36,387 bases of DNA from Ruminococcus sp. (GTDB taxonomy: Bacteria > Bacillota > Clostridia > Oscillospirales > Ruminococcaceae): contig NZ_DXUU01000029.1 in the NCBI RefSeq assembly GCF_019417665.1, forward strand, positions 1 through 36,387, given 5' to 3'. Both the position numbers and the translations under genes were made by a program. Below are positions 22,587-30,313 of this stretch, one piece after another. The notes below the pieces were generated by a model. That model had not been told where the DNA came from. It did not search any database and worked only from the letters and a program-made list of their open reading frames with translations. Positions within the stretch are counted from its first letter, which is position 1; each line of letters begins with the position of its first letter.

Positions 22587-23531
22587 ATGACAGCATTTAA
22601 TCTTGGAGCAATGCTTAGTACGCCCAACAATAGCAATGTTCTGATACAACAGATCCCGATAGAAATGCTTAAACCCTATCACGATCACAAATTTCAGCTG
22701 TACAGCGGAGAACGTTTGGATGATATGGTAGAAAGCGTAAAGACAAACGGTATCCTGGTTCCTATCATTGTTCAGCCGTTGCCATCTGGAAAATACGAAA
22801 TTCTGATTGGTCATAACCGATGGAATGCATCTAAGCTTGCTGGAAAGCTCACAGTTCCGGCAATCGTGAAGAACGGTTTGTCTGAGGAAGAAGCGGAGAT
22901 GTATGTGGTTGAAAGTAATCTTATGCAGCGTGGCTTCGATAATCTTCGGATCTCAGAACAAGCAGAAGTGCTGCGAATGCGTCATGATAAGATGTTTTCA
23001 CAGGGAAAACGGAATGACATCATCCGGGAATTGCAGCAGTTAGAAGGAAATACGCCGGAAGAAAATACTTCTTCCCCAGTGGAGAAGAAGTTGACAACGG
23101 AGATTGTCGGCGAAGAATACGGTATGAGTCGTAATTCTGTTGCAAGGCTGCTGAGAATCAGTAAATTAAATGATACTATGAAAGAATGGGTTGATACAAA
23201 ATCAGTATCCATTCGTGCAGCCGTAGATATTTCCTATCTGACATATGAGGAACAAGATCTGCTTTGCGAAATTGCTGTACCAACTATGCTGCAAATGAAA
23301 ACAGCGGAATTATTAAAAACATATTCCAAGGCAGGAACACTTACCAGAGAAAAAATGCAGCAGATTCTCTCAGGCAATTTGCTGCAACGAGAATCCAAAC
23401 TAAAACCGGTGAAAATACCATATGACGCATATCATCGCTTTTTTGCCGAGAATACAAAACCAGAGGAAATTGCAGAAACCATCGAAAATGCATTGGAATA
23501 CTATTTTTCGGCAAATCGTGTCGAAGTTTGA
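22587..23531 (+). CDS. parB: ParB/Spo0J-type partition protein
   Basis: A 314-residue ParB. N-terminal CTP-binding domain with GERLDDMVESVKTNG, IVQPLPSGKYEILIGHNRW and the GHNR motif. The nuclease-like ParB pattern continues with ESNLMQRGFDNLRISEQAE. The central HTH is TEIVGEEYGMSRNSVARLLR. ATG 22587 follows AAAGGAGGAG. A 25-bp palindromic repeat (23067-23091) sits in the linker before the HTH and encodes TSSPVEKK. Together with parA it should segregate the circular form of the element, or guide excision/replication. Confidence 0.92.
   Translation: MTAFNLGAMLSTPNNSNVLIQQIPIEMLKPYHDHKFQLYSGERLDDMVESVKTNGILVPIIVQPLPSGKYEILIGHNRWNASKLAGKLTVPAIVKNGLSEEEAEMYVVESNLMQRGFDNLRISEQAEVLRMRHDKMFSQGKRNDIIRELQQLEGNTPEENTSSPVEKKLTTEIVGEEYGMSRNSVARLLRISKLNDTMKEWVDTKSVSIRAAVDISYLTYEEQDLLCEIAVPTMLQMKTAELLKTYSKAGTLTREKMQQILSGNLLQRESKLKPVKIPYDAYHRFFAENTKPEEIAETIENALEYYFSANRVEV
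23067..23091. repeat. 25-bp palindromic repeat, copy B
   Basis: ACTTCTTCCCC-AGT-GGAGAAGAAGT, one mismatch between arms. In parB, read as TSSPVEKK in the linker between the N-terminal domain and the HTH. Confidence 0.75.
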
Positions 23532-23584
23532 TGTAATTAGTATAATTTTATCGAACACGCTCGAAAAGTTATGTTCCATTGCAA

Positions 23585-23613
23585 TTGCCTTTTGTGAATT
23601 CACATGGTATAAT
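23585..23613 (+). promoter_or_regulatory. Promoter with a palindrome in its spacer, before the surface-protein gene
   Basis: TTGCCT (23585-23590), a 17-base spacer and TATAAT (23608-23613). The spacer contains a perfect 12-bp palindrome TGTGAATTCACA (23593-23604), an ideal place for a repressor. Confidence 0.65.
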
Positions 23614-23662
23614 GTAATTGTAGTATTATGCGTTATAACAAGTTTAAGGAGAGAGAAAAGAT

Positions 23663-24523
23663 ATGAAAATGAAACAGTGGATCGCAGTAGTAAGTGGTGT
23701 ATGTGCAATGCTGTCTATGCAAATGACAGCGTTTGCAGAAGCAGACCGGGAAGCATTGAAAACTGCGCTCGTTGAGTATGAGTGGAGAAACTATACATTA
23801 CCGGAAACCCGTGCAAAGGGAATTGAAAACAATGCAGATTTAGCGTGGATTTATACCTCGCTGGATGAGTTTTTCAACGATTATTGCGAAGACAATGTGC
23901 TTAGTGATCCCCTAAGCCTCATTGATGTAGATTCAGATTATAGTGTCCGTAATTTTTTTGATGATTGGACAGACTTTCTGGATGACTGGATGGAAGAAAA
24001 AGAAGAACTTTATGGAGAATTTTCTGTTGCGGATGCAGGGGATTCATTTCAGATTGTAGATGCTGCTGGAAATGCGGTGGAAGCCTTTGACAAGCTGTAT
24101 CAGTATATGTATTTGAATGATGAAATGTCGGAGGAAGATAAGGAGTTCTATCTGAATGAAAACGGCGGTATGTCCGAGGATTACAATAGTGGAATCATAG
24201 ATGGTGATGCAAACTCTGTTGATGGGAATACATACAATGACGGGCTTGGAAATGTAGACGATGCAGCGAATAATGCAGCTGAAACAACGGTGAATTCCAA
24301 TCATGGGAATAACACAGCAGCAGACAATGCAAATGTCAACGATGGAAATGCAGCAGCATATGCATTTTCTGAAACAACGGAGGAAACTACAGAAGCACCA
24401 ACAGAGGCAACTGAGGAGACCGAAAAGGGAAGTGCTGTACCATATGTTGTTGGTGGTGTTATAGTTGTAGTAGCGGTAGGTGCTGGTGGATATTTCTTTT
24501 ATAAAAAGAAAAAAGGTGTCTGA
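23663..24523 (+). CDS. Secreted, membrane-anchored surface protein
   Basis: A 286-residue protein. Signal peptide 1-25 (TAFA cleaved before EADRE). The mature domain is acidic and helical (FFDDWTDFLDDWMEEKEE). From about residue 175 comes a low-complexity Asn/Ala/Asp/Gly linker, then a Thr/Glu stretch (TTEETTEAPTEATEETEK). A C-terminal membrane helix (about 260-281) ends in KKKKGV. No LPxTG motif is visible. The layout repeats that of the DUF4366 protein at the other end of the element. Likely a surface protein for contact with the mating partner, by analogy only. It has its own promoter. Confidence 0.7.
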   Translation: MKMKQWIAVVSGVCAMLSMQMTAFAEADREALKTALVEYEWRNYTLPETRAKGIENNADLAWIYTSLDEFFNDYCEDNVLSDPLSLIDVDSDYSVRNFFDDWTDFLDDWMEEKEELYGEFSVADAGDSFQIVDAAGNAVEAFDKLYQYMYLNDEMSEEDKEFYLNENGGMSEDYNSGIIDGDANSVDGNTYNDGLGNVDDAANNAAETTVNSNHGNNTAADNANVNDGNAAAYAFSETTEETTEAPTEATEETEKGSAVPYVVGGVIVVVAVGAGGYFFYKKKKGV

Positions 24524-24539
24524 ATAGGAGGGCTTTTGG

Positions 24540-24944
24540 ATGGAAACGAATGCAAACGTGAAACTGAATACGGAAGAGCTGCGGGAAATTTCGCAGATTA
24601 CCAGTTGGGATGAATCCATTTTGAAAGAATTGCCGGAAAAATATCAGACGGAATTGATGTTTTCTTTGGAGTTTGGTGCATATGATGAGCTGTACCAAAT
24701 TGCAGAAGAAGGCTTTGAAGAATATTTGTTGTGTCAGATTTCCGATTTTATGGGCATTCCTGCGGATGAACTGCGAAAGTATGGCAAGGATTGTACAGGA
24801 CAATTGAGTGCGGCATATGAATTTTCTCATGACTTACCGGATAGCTCTGAAGAGAGACTGCGTCAGGAGCTAATGCGGATAATTGCAGATTATAAAGAAG
24901 GAGGAAATCCGAATGATGCTGGATTCCACAATGATGGTGTATGA
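24540..24944 (+). CDS. Unknown acidic 134-residue protein
   Basis: Not recognised. An acidic, all-helical soluble protein (LNTEELREISQITSWDESIL, then LPEKYQTELMF). ATG 24540 follows AGGAGG 17 bases after the stop of the surface-protein gene, so both are co-transcribed. Its end overlaps the next start by 32 bases in another frame. Confidence 0.65.
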   Translation: METNANVKLNTEELREISQITSWDESILKELPEKYQTELMFSLEFGAYDELYQIAEEGFEEYLLCQISDFMGIPADELRKYGKDCTGQLSAAYEFSHDLPDSSEERLRQELMRIIADYKEGGNPNDAGFHNDGV

Positions 24945-25345
24945 TATGAATACTTCTGAATATGTTCCTAAGTGGCGGTTAGAAGAGTGCGCTGAGGGGA
25001 AAGATCGGTTACCAGATTCATTATTTTAATGACTGGAAGATGAAGTATCGCATTGCTGCGGAAAGCGACCGTTATATTAACGCACATTTGCGTTATCTGA
25101 TGGACTTTCATCCACAGCGCATCACGGAGTATTTGAACAATGGCACGCTGTATTTGTACATGAAACGGTTGGGGCGAAAGACGCATCAGGTTGTGGATGA
25201 TCAGGTGGAAGCTTGGCAGGAAACAGATCGTGAATATCGCCTTGCCAAAGAAAATGGTGATTTTCAGCAGGAAGTTGGTCTTCTATATAACTTGATTGCA
25301 CGGGCGGAGGAAATTATGTATCCGGCAGTGATCTACACATCGTAA
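24913..25345 (+). pseudogene. TnpV-like gene with a one-base frameshift in a G run
   Basis: AAGGAGG precedes ATG 24913, which reads MMLDSTMMVYDMNTSEYVPK to a stop at 25027. The better-conserved part runs in the next frame to 25345: LRYLMDFHPQRITEYLNNG and a C-terminal IARAEEIMYPAVIYT, which fits TnpV proteins of Clostridial transposons (YL..H....Y..LL.SG.L ... A.EIV..E.IYT). Dropping one G from GGGG at 24996-24999 joins the frames as AEGKIGYQIHYFNDW. The gene is thus broken, or the base is a sequencing error. TnpV function is unknown. ATG 25040 could make a 101-residue remnant. Confidence 0.5.
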
Positions 25346-25393
25346 AAAAGCAGCCTTGGCTTCCACTTTATGGGGGAAACCAAGGCTGCTTTT
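25346..25393. terminator. Bidirectional terminator between convergent gene blocks
   Basis: AAAAGCAGCCTTGG (25346-25359) pairs perfectly with CCAAGGCTGCTTTT (25380-25393). It serves both the plus-strand maintenance block and toxN on the minus strand. Confidence 0.9.
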
Positions 25394-26063
25394 ATAATTC
25401 TTGATTATGTTTTTTCTTTTTGGACTGCTGGTTGTCAGGGTCAGACTTCTGGCTTTTAGGCTGAACTTTTTTCGATTGTTCTCTGGTGAAGGTGAATCGA
25501 TTTGGTGTATGTAATTGTTCTGCGCTGCGAGATAAGCGCTTTTCTAAAACGGTTTCGAGCTTTTTGAAATCACAGCAACGGCGAGTGAGGTTGCGATCTT
25601 TTTCAGGCGTCAGAGTTACCTTTTTATATAGCTTATTAGCTCTATTGCTAATAACTGAGACATTGTCTCTGCACCATTTCAATTCATTAATTAACAACTG
25701 CTTTGCGGGATTGCTCAATTTTGAATTTGTAGAAAAGTCCACTTTTGAAATTACTTCATCAGATACAGGTATCATATTGTTAAGATTAAGAATACCAATT
25801 GTACGTGGTGCACCTTTTTCATCTTTAAGTTTAGGGTCGGGTATTTTTATAAAATCTTCTTTTGATTTTACTTTAAATTTATCTTTCGGACTTGTAAGTG
25901 GAATGCAGTATTTTTTTTCATTTGCAATGACAACAACGCCTATAAATGGTCGCATTTCTTTCCCAACTTGTGGTGAAATTGACATCACTCTGCTGTCTGC
26001 TTTTGATAAATCACGAACATATTTCAAATCAACCATATATGCATTCAAGAATTTTTGTTCCAT
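25392..26063 (-). CDS. toxN: ToxN/AbiQ-family type III toxin endoribonuclease
   Basis: A 223-residue protein matching the ToxN/AbiQ family. RPFIGVVVIANEKKYCIPLTSPK holds the family's core strand and catalytic T57-S58-x-K60 segment, and GILNLNNMIPV is the conserved second block. When free it cleaves RNA in an A-rich context and stops growth; it is normally held by a small repeated RNA encoded just upstream. That RNA is present here with its promoter and terminator. Start ATG 26063 follows AGGAGAAA. The C-terminal 50 residues (KKVQPKSQKS to KKKKHNQEL) are a basic, disordered-looking extension; ToxN is usually about 165-180 residues. Function: phage abortive infection and/or element maintenance. 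Confidence 0.88.
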   Translation of the reverse strand: MEQKFLNAYMVDLKYVRDLSKADSRVMSISPQVGKEMRPFIGVVVIANEKKYCIPLTSPKDKFKVKSKEDFIKIPDPKLKDEKGAPRTIGILNLNNMIPVSDEVISKVDFSTNSKLSNPAKQLLINELKWCRDNVSVISNRANKLYKKVTLTPEKDRNLTRRCCDFKKLETVLEKRLSRSAEQLHTPNRFTFTREQSKKVQPKSQKSDPDNQQSKKKKHNQEL

Positions 26064-26080
26064 ATGTTTTTCTCCTATTA

Positions 26081-26110
26081 TTAAAAGAGCCGTGCGTTTT
26101 GCACGGCTCT
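26081..26110 (-). terminator. Terminator between antitoxin RNA and toxN
   Basis: AGAGCCGTGC (26086-26095) pairs perfectly with GCACGGCTCT (26101-26110). Minus-strand reading is followed by TTTTAATAA. In known type III systems such a leaky terminator sets the excess of antitoxin RNA over toxin mRNA. Confidence 0.85.
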
Positions 26111-26123
26111 ATCCTATTTCGCT

Positions 26124-26244
26124 CGGTAGGGCTCCCGGCTTTTATCGTTCCCATTTATTTATACTGGTAGGGTTCCCATCTTTAATCGATCCCATTTATT
26201 TATACTGGTAGGGCTCCCATCTTTAATCGCTCCCATTTTCGCAC
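26124..26244 (-). repeat. Three tandem 41-nt repeats of the type III antitoxin
   Basis: Units 26124-26164, 26165-26205 and 26206-26244 (the last, promoter-proximal, is two bases shorter). The period is set by GGTAGGG at 26125, 26166 and 26207. Common core on the minus strand: CGAT-A-AAAG, then GGGA-CCCTACC. There are no unique spacers, so it is not a CRISPR. Confidence 0.9.
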
Positions 26245-26285
26245 GGCAAGGAAACCGCTGTAAGCAGATTGCTTACGTTAATTAT

Positions 26286-26314
26286 ATTATATCCGATTTT
26301 TTCGAGAATGTCAA
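26286..26314 (-). promoter_or_regulatory. Consensus promoter of the toxIN locus inside an inverted repeat
   Basis: Minus strand TTGACA (26314-26309), a 17-base spacer and TATAAT (26291-26286). It overlaps a 10-bp inverted repeat ATCCGATTTT (26291-26300) / AAAATCGGAT (26319-26328) that brackets the -35 box. Confidence 0.85.
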
Positions 26315-26378
26315 TACCAAAATCGGATTTTTACAGAAAAAATTTACCGTACAAACTTTGTTTCCGATGAATACAAAG

Positions 26379-26978
26379 TTAAATGTCCCTTTGATTTCTG
26401 TTGTATGGCTGTATGGTTCGATTAAGCTCTTTGTTCTTTTCTCTCAATTCTTCATTCTCCTGTTCCAGTCGGTTTATTTGAGAATTAAGATTATTCACAT
26501 CTGATGTTAAGCGTTGCCAGCTTTCAATAAATAACTTAAAATCTTCAATAGCTTCAGCCATATTATGTTGCTCAACAGTGAAGTTACGAATACGTTTTTC
26601 TTCTTCCATATAACGTCTTTCGGCAACATCGATCTCTTTCTGAAGCATATTCTGCAAATCGGCGTGCTGGGCAGTTAAGGTTTTATCATTGATAGTTCTA
26701 CCAATTTCATCAGAGATACTTTCGCAATACTTTTTTTGAGAATCTTTAAGCTTTGACACGCTTTTTGATAATGACTTAATGCTATCCGAATTTTTGTTTA
26801 TCTGAGATTTCCGACTTATAAACAAGGTAACTACACAAGACAGTGCAGCAGGGATAACAGCGGCTAATAAAGTAACCCACCAAGGTGTCATTTCACCACT
26901 CCCGATACATAAAAATATGGTGAAGAAAGTTATATAAATGCAATTTACAAATAAATTGACTACAATATACTTCTTCAA
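26379..26978 (-). CDS. Membrane protein with a long coiled coil, unknown role
   Basis: A 199-residue protein: two membrane helices (about 7-26 and 34-54), then a charged helical stretch and a strong coiled coil near the end (LNSQINRLEQENEELREKN). The start appears to be TTG 26978, read as MKKYIVV, five bases after GGGAGTGAG. It has its own promoter and lies between the toxIN locus and the transfer genes. I cannot assign a function. Membrane-coiled-coil proteins of this size occur both as phage-defence effectors and as structural helpers. Confidence 0.65.
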   Translation of the reverse strand: MKKYIVVNLFVNCIYITFFTIFLCIGSGEMTPWWVTLLAAVIPAALSCVVTLFISRKSQINKNSDSIKSLSKSVSKLKDSQKKYCESISDEIGRTINDKTLTAQHADLQNMLQKEIDVAERRYMEEEKRIRNFTVEQHNMAEAIEDFKLFIESWQRLTSDVNNLNSQINRLEQENEELREKNKELNRTIQPYNRNQRDI

Positions 26979-26991
26979 TTAACTCACTCCC

Positions 26992-27020
26992 AGTTTATCA
27001 TATTAAGTTGCTTTTGTCAA
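26992..27020 (-). promoter_or_regulatory. Promoter of the coiled-coil membrane protein gene
   Basis: Minus strand TTGACA (27020-27015), a 17-base spacer and TAAACT (26997-26992), 14 bases before the TTG start. Confidence 0.7.
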
Positions 27021-27242
27021 ATATCAGATTACTATACCGTCCTTCCTTTACCTTTACTGTTATCTTTTTTGCTCCTATGGCTGCCTGATCAAACTCTTTG
27101 GTAAGGTACTCCATATACTACGATTTTGCGTTCAACTCACCTCGAATATTGTAGTCATATTCGATTTTAAGAAGCTTTTTTTTGAAGCTTTAATTTACCT
27201 ATGATCACTTGAAAAGCCGCTTAAAACGAATTCTGGTTGCTC

Positions 27243-28640
27243 TCAACCTACTTCTGGATTGTTTTTTCCTTTCTGTTTTTGTTTACTTGCCTCTTTAGGC
27301 ACCTGTTGTGCCAATTTCCGAAGCCTTGCCATATCAAAATAGAAAGTTTGCTGTATTTTGTTGCCCTCTGCTGCTTTGTCATTTAATTTGGATTTTTCTG
27401 CAAGCTCAGCACCGCTGGTAAATGGTTTGGATAATTCTTGTTCAGCCATTCTGTCATGATGCTTCGTAAAGAAGTCTTGGATTTTTCCCATATCATAAGT
27501 TTCATAAACCTGGATTAGGCTATGTATTTCCTTGGCAGTGTAACTCTCATCCAGTTCAGAAAGCATCTCATGAGGTAGATCAGACTGAATGGCTTGAAAT
27601 AAAGCAGCCTTTTGATCATCTTGATAATGGTGCCCTCTCACAATGGAATGCAGTGTGATATTAGCTTCAAATTGTGCTTTCATTTGTTTTAGTTCTTCCA
27701 GTCGCTCGTTGTGTGGAGCAAGTTGATCGGAAATTGATTGGGAATGATATGCAATAAACAAGTCGCTGATTTCATTCAACTGCTGTTCAGTGTATTCTGG
27801 ATTAAGGAAATCCATATAATTTAGCAATATAGAACCTTCAGCTTCATGAGCAGCACAGAATGAAATAAGAGGCTCTAATGTTTGTGTTTGCTGTTCAGAA
27901 AATCCAGCTTCTTGCAGATCTTTATGAATCTCAGAAAGGTTTTTTGCGAGAATCAATTCCTGATAAAAACGACTTGCATCTTTTTGTGCAATAGAAAAAA
28001 CGCCATAATCATTCGCATCTGTATGAACAGAATAAGTGATGCCAGATTTGTTCAAAAAAGGCTGAATAGCATCCAGTTCTTTTTGTGGTAAATTGGGCAG
28101 GGAAATTGTGATGGTTTCCTGTTCTGCGGCTTGCCTGTGTTGTTCTTGACGCTGTGCAGCAATTTGATTGTAAATATTTAGAACAAGTTCCTGATCAGCA
28201 TTATTTACCGTAATAGTCCCTCTTTTATGTGTGTAAATTCGTCCAGAAAAAGAAATACCCTGTTCTTCAAGCTGCTTTGCTGCTTGCAGAAGAATGTCTG
28301 TACTTCCACGAATATAATTTTTATCTGGAATGTCATAATAATTTGTGTTGCCTATGATGTTAAAACTTGGTGGGATATAGCGTTTGGTTTCGGAAATCCA
28401 GTGAATCCGAGATGCAGTTTCTTTCCCAAGAAGATTTTGGATTTCCTGACTATCGCTGTAGTTTATGACCATTTTGACCTTGCCGTTTTTCTCAGCGGCA
28501 TAGTAGTTCATCTGGTAACGCTCTAACTGTTGTTGCAGCGTGTGAAAAGCGTCTTTGTCCATGAGCAATGTTGCTTTTCGAATACTGGGCGTAGCAGTAT
28601 TCCAGATTTGGTTTCCGTAGTATTCCATCATGCCTCCCAT
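27243..28640 (-). CDS. Large element protein with three alpha/beta repeat modules
   Basis: About 465 residues. The first half holds three copies of a module seen also in the two upstream genes: near residues 18-72 (LLMDKDAFHTLQQQLER...), 110-165 (QLEEQGISFSGRIYTHKRG then TITVNNADQE) and 180-235 (LPQKELDAIQPFLNKSGITY). The second half is helical and charged, resembling helical regions of large ICE proteins. The ATG at 28640 follows the previous stop after one base. An internal GGGAGG favours ATG 28628 as an alternative start. No catalytic motif is recognised. Likely cytoplasmic and acting with its neighbours. Confidence 0.7.
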   Translation of the reverse strand: MGGMMEYYGNQIWNTATPSIRKATLLMDKDAFHTLQQQLERYQMNYYAAEKNGKVKMVINYSDSQEIQNLLGKETASRIHWISETKRYIPPSFNIIGNTNYYDIPDKNYIRGSTDILLQAAKQLEEQGISFSGRIYTHKRGTITVNNADQELVLNIYNQIAAQRQEQHRQAAEQETITISLPNLPQKELDAIQPFLNKSGITYSVHTDANDYGVFSIAQKDASRFYQELILAKNLSEIHKDLQEAGFSEQQTQTLEPLISFCAAHEAEGSILLNYMDFLNPEYTEQQLNEISDLFIAYHSQSISDQLAPHNERLEELKQMKAQFEANITLHSIVRGHHYQDDQKAALFQAIQSDLPHEMLSELDESYTAKEIHSLIQVYETYDMGKIQDFFTKHHDRMAEQELSKPFTSGAELAEKSKLNDKAAEGNKIQQTFYFDMARLRKLAQQVPKEASKQKQKGKNNPEVG

Positions 28641-28641
28641 A

Positions 28642-30201
28642 TCACTCTAAAGATGTTTCTTTTTTATGTTGCTTTGTGACTTTCGGCTGTTCTGCTTGTT
28701 TTTCATGCCGTTTTTGCCCCTCTTTTTGTGATTGCCCACGTGTGATGCGGAATTCACGGCTGGGTGTTTTACGGTTTTGAAAAATTTGCATTGCCTTTGC
28801 ATCGGATTTGTCAATTGTAACAGCTGCTTTCCCGTCAGTTCGCTGCACTGCGGAAAAATGACATCCGGCATTTTGCAATTCCTGCATATACGATTTTGCC
28901 TCTGGCAAGGGCAGTATTGAGATATGTCGATTTACACGAGGAAGTGAATGATAAAATTCAGGATTGACTTTACTCATTGTTTCGTTGCTGGCTTTATTGG
29001 TATGTGCAGTTTGAATCGCTGCTGCATTTACAGCTTCATCGAGCTTGCGCTCATCTGTTTTATGTACTGTAATTGCGGTCATACCCTGTGCCCTGCGAAC
29101 AGCGGAAACGGGAATGTTAGTATCTGAAAGCTGCTGAATCGCTTTGTTCGCAACTGTATCCGGCATGATTTTTGTACACCTGTCATTCGAGGAAAGGGAC
29201 TGATAATATTCTGGATTTAGCTTTTCAATAGAATTCTTTTTTGGAGAACTGTTCTGATGAAATTGCTCTGACTTCTGCTCCACTGGGGCAGAAGTTTTTT
29301 GCTGCTCCTGCACAGTTTCTTTTTGCAGCATGTCAAGCGAACACTTGACATTTTGCGTGGAATATGCTATACTATTATCAAAGCAGATCGCTGAAGACGC
29401 CTGGGGTAATTGGCATCCTATGACCGTAGTCAGTGCTTCTGCTTTTTCTTTGTTATAAGCAAGAATCTGATTGTTTTTGATGGCATTTTGCAAATAATTC
29501 TGAATGTTATTTTTGCCATATATACTTGCAATTTTGTTTACGATTCCTTTTTTGCCGTTTACATCAATAGAGATAGGTACAATAATGTGTTTTCCTTTTT
29601 TGTCTTGCAGTTCTGTTATTGCTACAACAGTTCCTTTTTTTGAGCCAGAACAAATCATGATAGGATTTCTTAGATGCTCTGGAAGTTGTTTTAATACGTC
29701 AACTGCAATGTTATGACCTTCTGTATGATCTTTTCTTTTGACATTTTCACTGTTGAGACTGTTTTGCACAACACTTTGGTTTATCGTTAAAATTTCAGCT
29801 GTTGCACCTACTACGTATAGTATGTTTGGTGTTGTTCCCACAGTGATCGACTCAGAGTTGTTTAGCTGTGCATTTAGGAATTTGTCCAATTGATTGATAA
29901 ATGCCATGTCTTCCACTTGGTTCTGTTGAATTTTCTCTGACATAGCCAATATGTCGGTTTCGTTCACAGTGATTGTTGCTTTTTCTGGAGTTGGCAATGT
30001 GAATTCCGGCTGAATGGGTTCTACCTTGCCGTTTGTCAGCTGGTATCCTTTTTCTTCCAAGGCTTTAATCAATTCTTCAGGCACTTTTCCCATAAGTCTG
30101 AGGTCTGTATCCACAACGAATTGCAGCTGTTCTTGTTCTGTCCATTGGGATGCATCACCTTGTAAGGTGTGTCCGTCTTCGTTTTGCGTTTTGACTGGCA
30201 T
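28642..30201 (-). CDS. Large element protein with MuF-C/PBECR-like domain and two repeat modules
   Basis: 519 residues from ATG 30201, which follows AGGAG. Residues about 160-265 (HNIAVDVLKQLPEHLRNPIM, then IASIYGKNNIQNYL, LAYNKEKA) resemble the MuF C-terminal / Barnase-EndoU-ColicinE5-RelE-like domain of phage and conjugative polyvalent proteins, sometimes a nuclease. The second half has two alpha/beta modules, each introduced by NPE-Y-SL: LNPEYYQSLSSNDRC ... IPVSAVRRAQG and VNPEFYHSLPRVNRH ... CHFSAVQRTDG. The basic tail is disordered. A 25-bp palindromic repeat (29271-29295) encodes TSAPVEQK in the linker. Possibly a factor delivered to or protecting the recipient (inference). Confidence 0.7.
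   Translation of the reverse strand: MPVKTQNEDGHTLQGDASQWTEQEQLQFVVDTDLRLMGKVPEELIKALEEKGYQLTNGKVEPIQPEFTLPTPEKATITVNETDILAMSEKIQQNQVEDMAFINQLDKFLNAQLNNSESITVGTTPNILYVVGATAEILTINQSVVQNSLNSENVKRKDHTEGHNIAVDVLKQLPEHLRNPIMICSGSKKGTVVAITELQDKKGKHIIVPISIDVNGKKGIVNKIASIYGKNNIQNYLQNAIKNNQILAYNKEKAEALTTVIGCQLPQASSAICFDNSIAYSTQNVKCSLDMLQKETVQEQQKTSAPVEQKSEQFHQNSSPKKNSIEKLNPEYYQSLSSNDRCTKIMPDTVANKAIQQLSDTNIPVSAVRRAQGMTAITVHKTDERKLDEAVNAAAIQTAHTNKASNETMSKVNPEFYHSLPRVNRHISILPLPEAKSYMQELQNAGCHFSAVQRTDGKAAVTIDKSDAKAMQIFQNRKTPSREFRITRGQSQKEGQKRHEKQAEQPKVTKQHKKETSLE
29271..29295. repeat. 25-bp palindromic repeat, copy C
   Basis: ACTTCTGCTCC-ACT-GGGGCAGAAGT; arms pair except for one G-T. In the minus-strand gene it reads TSAPVEQK within a linker. 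Confidence 0.8.
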
Positions 30202-30241
30202 GGTGATTCTCCTGTTCAAAATATAGATTGATATACTTCTG

Positions 30242-30310
30242 AAAAAGCTGATGAATGTGTTCTCCAGGAGCAATTGTAGCCTGGCAGACTGAAACATTTA
30301 TCAGCTTTTT
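30242..30310 (-). terminator. Long hairpin between two genes of the accessory operon
   Basis: AAAAAGCTGAT (30242-30252) pairs perfectly with ATCAGCTTTTT (30300-30310), with an inner CCAGG/CCTGG helix. It may attenuate transcription from the 584-residue gene into the 519-residue gene, or protect or process the mRNA. Confidence 0.5.
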
Positions 30311-30313
30311 GTA

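Larger units (their letters stand above)
26081..26279 (-). ncRNA. ToxI-like antitoxin RNA precursor
   Basis: The transcript should start near 26279, contain three 41-nt repeats (26124-26244) and end at the hairpin 26081-26110. Order promoter-repeats-terminator-toxN is exactly that of ToxIN, AbiQ and CptIN. Each repeat would be cut out by ToxN and fold into an inhibitory pseudoknot. A short hairpin GTAAGC/GCTTAC lies in the leader (26259-26275). Confidence 0.85.

Noticed and set aside
26124..26244. Possible CRISPR array
   Set aside because: Repeats are directly adjacent with no unique spacers. The arrangement with promoter, terminator and toxN fits a type III antitoxin.
26354..26380. Inverted repeat AACTTTGT/ACAAAGTT after the coiled-coil membrane protein gene
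   Set aside because: Could be a terminator, but no T run follows directly and one arm overlaps the stop codon. Too weak to list.
26998..27114. Minus-strand 38-codon frame (begins MEYLTKEFDQAAIGA)
   Set aside because: No ribosome site, and it contains the promoter of the coiled-coil membrane protein. Perhaps a remnant of a lost gene.
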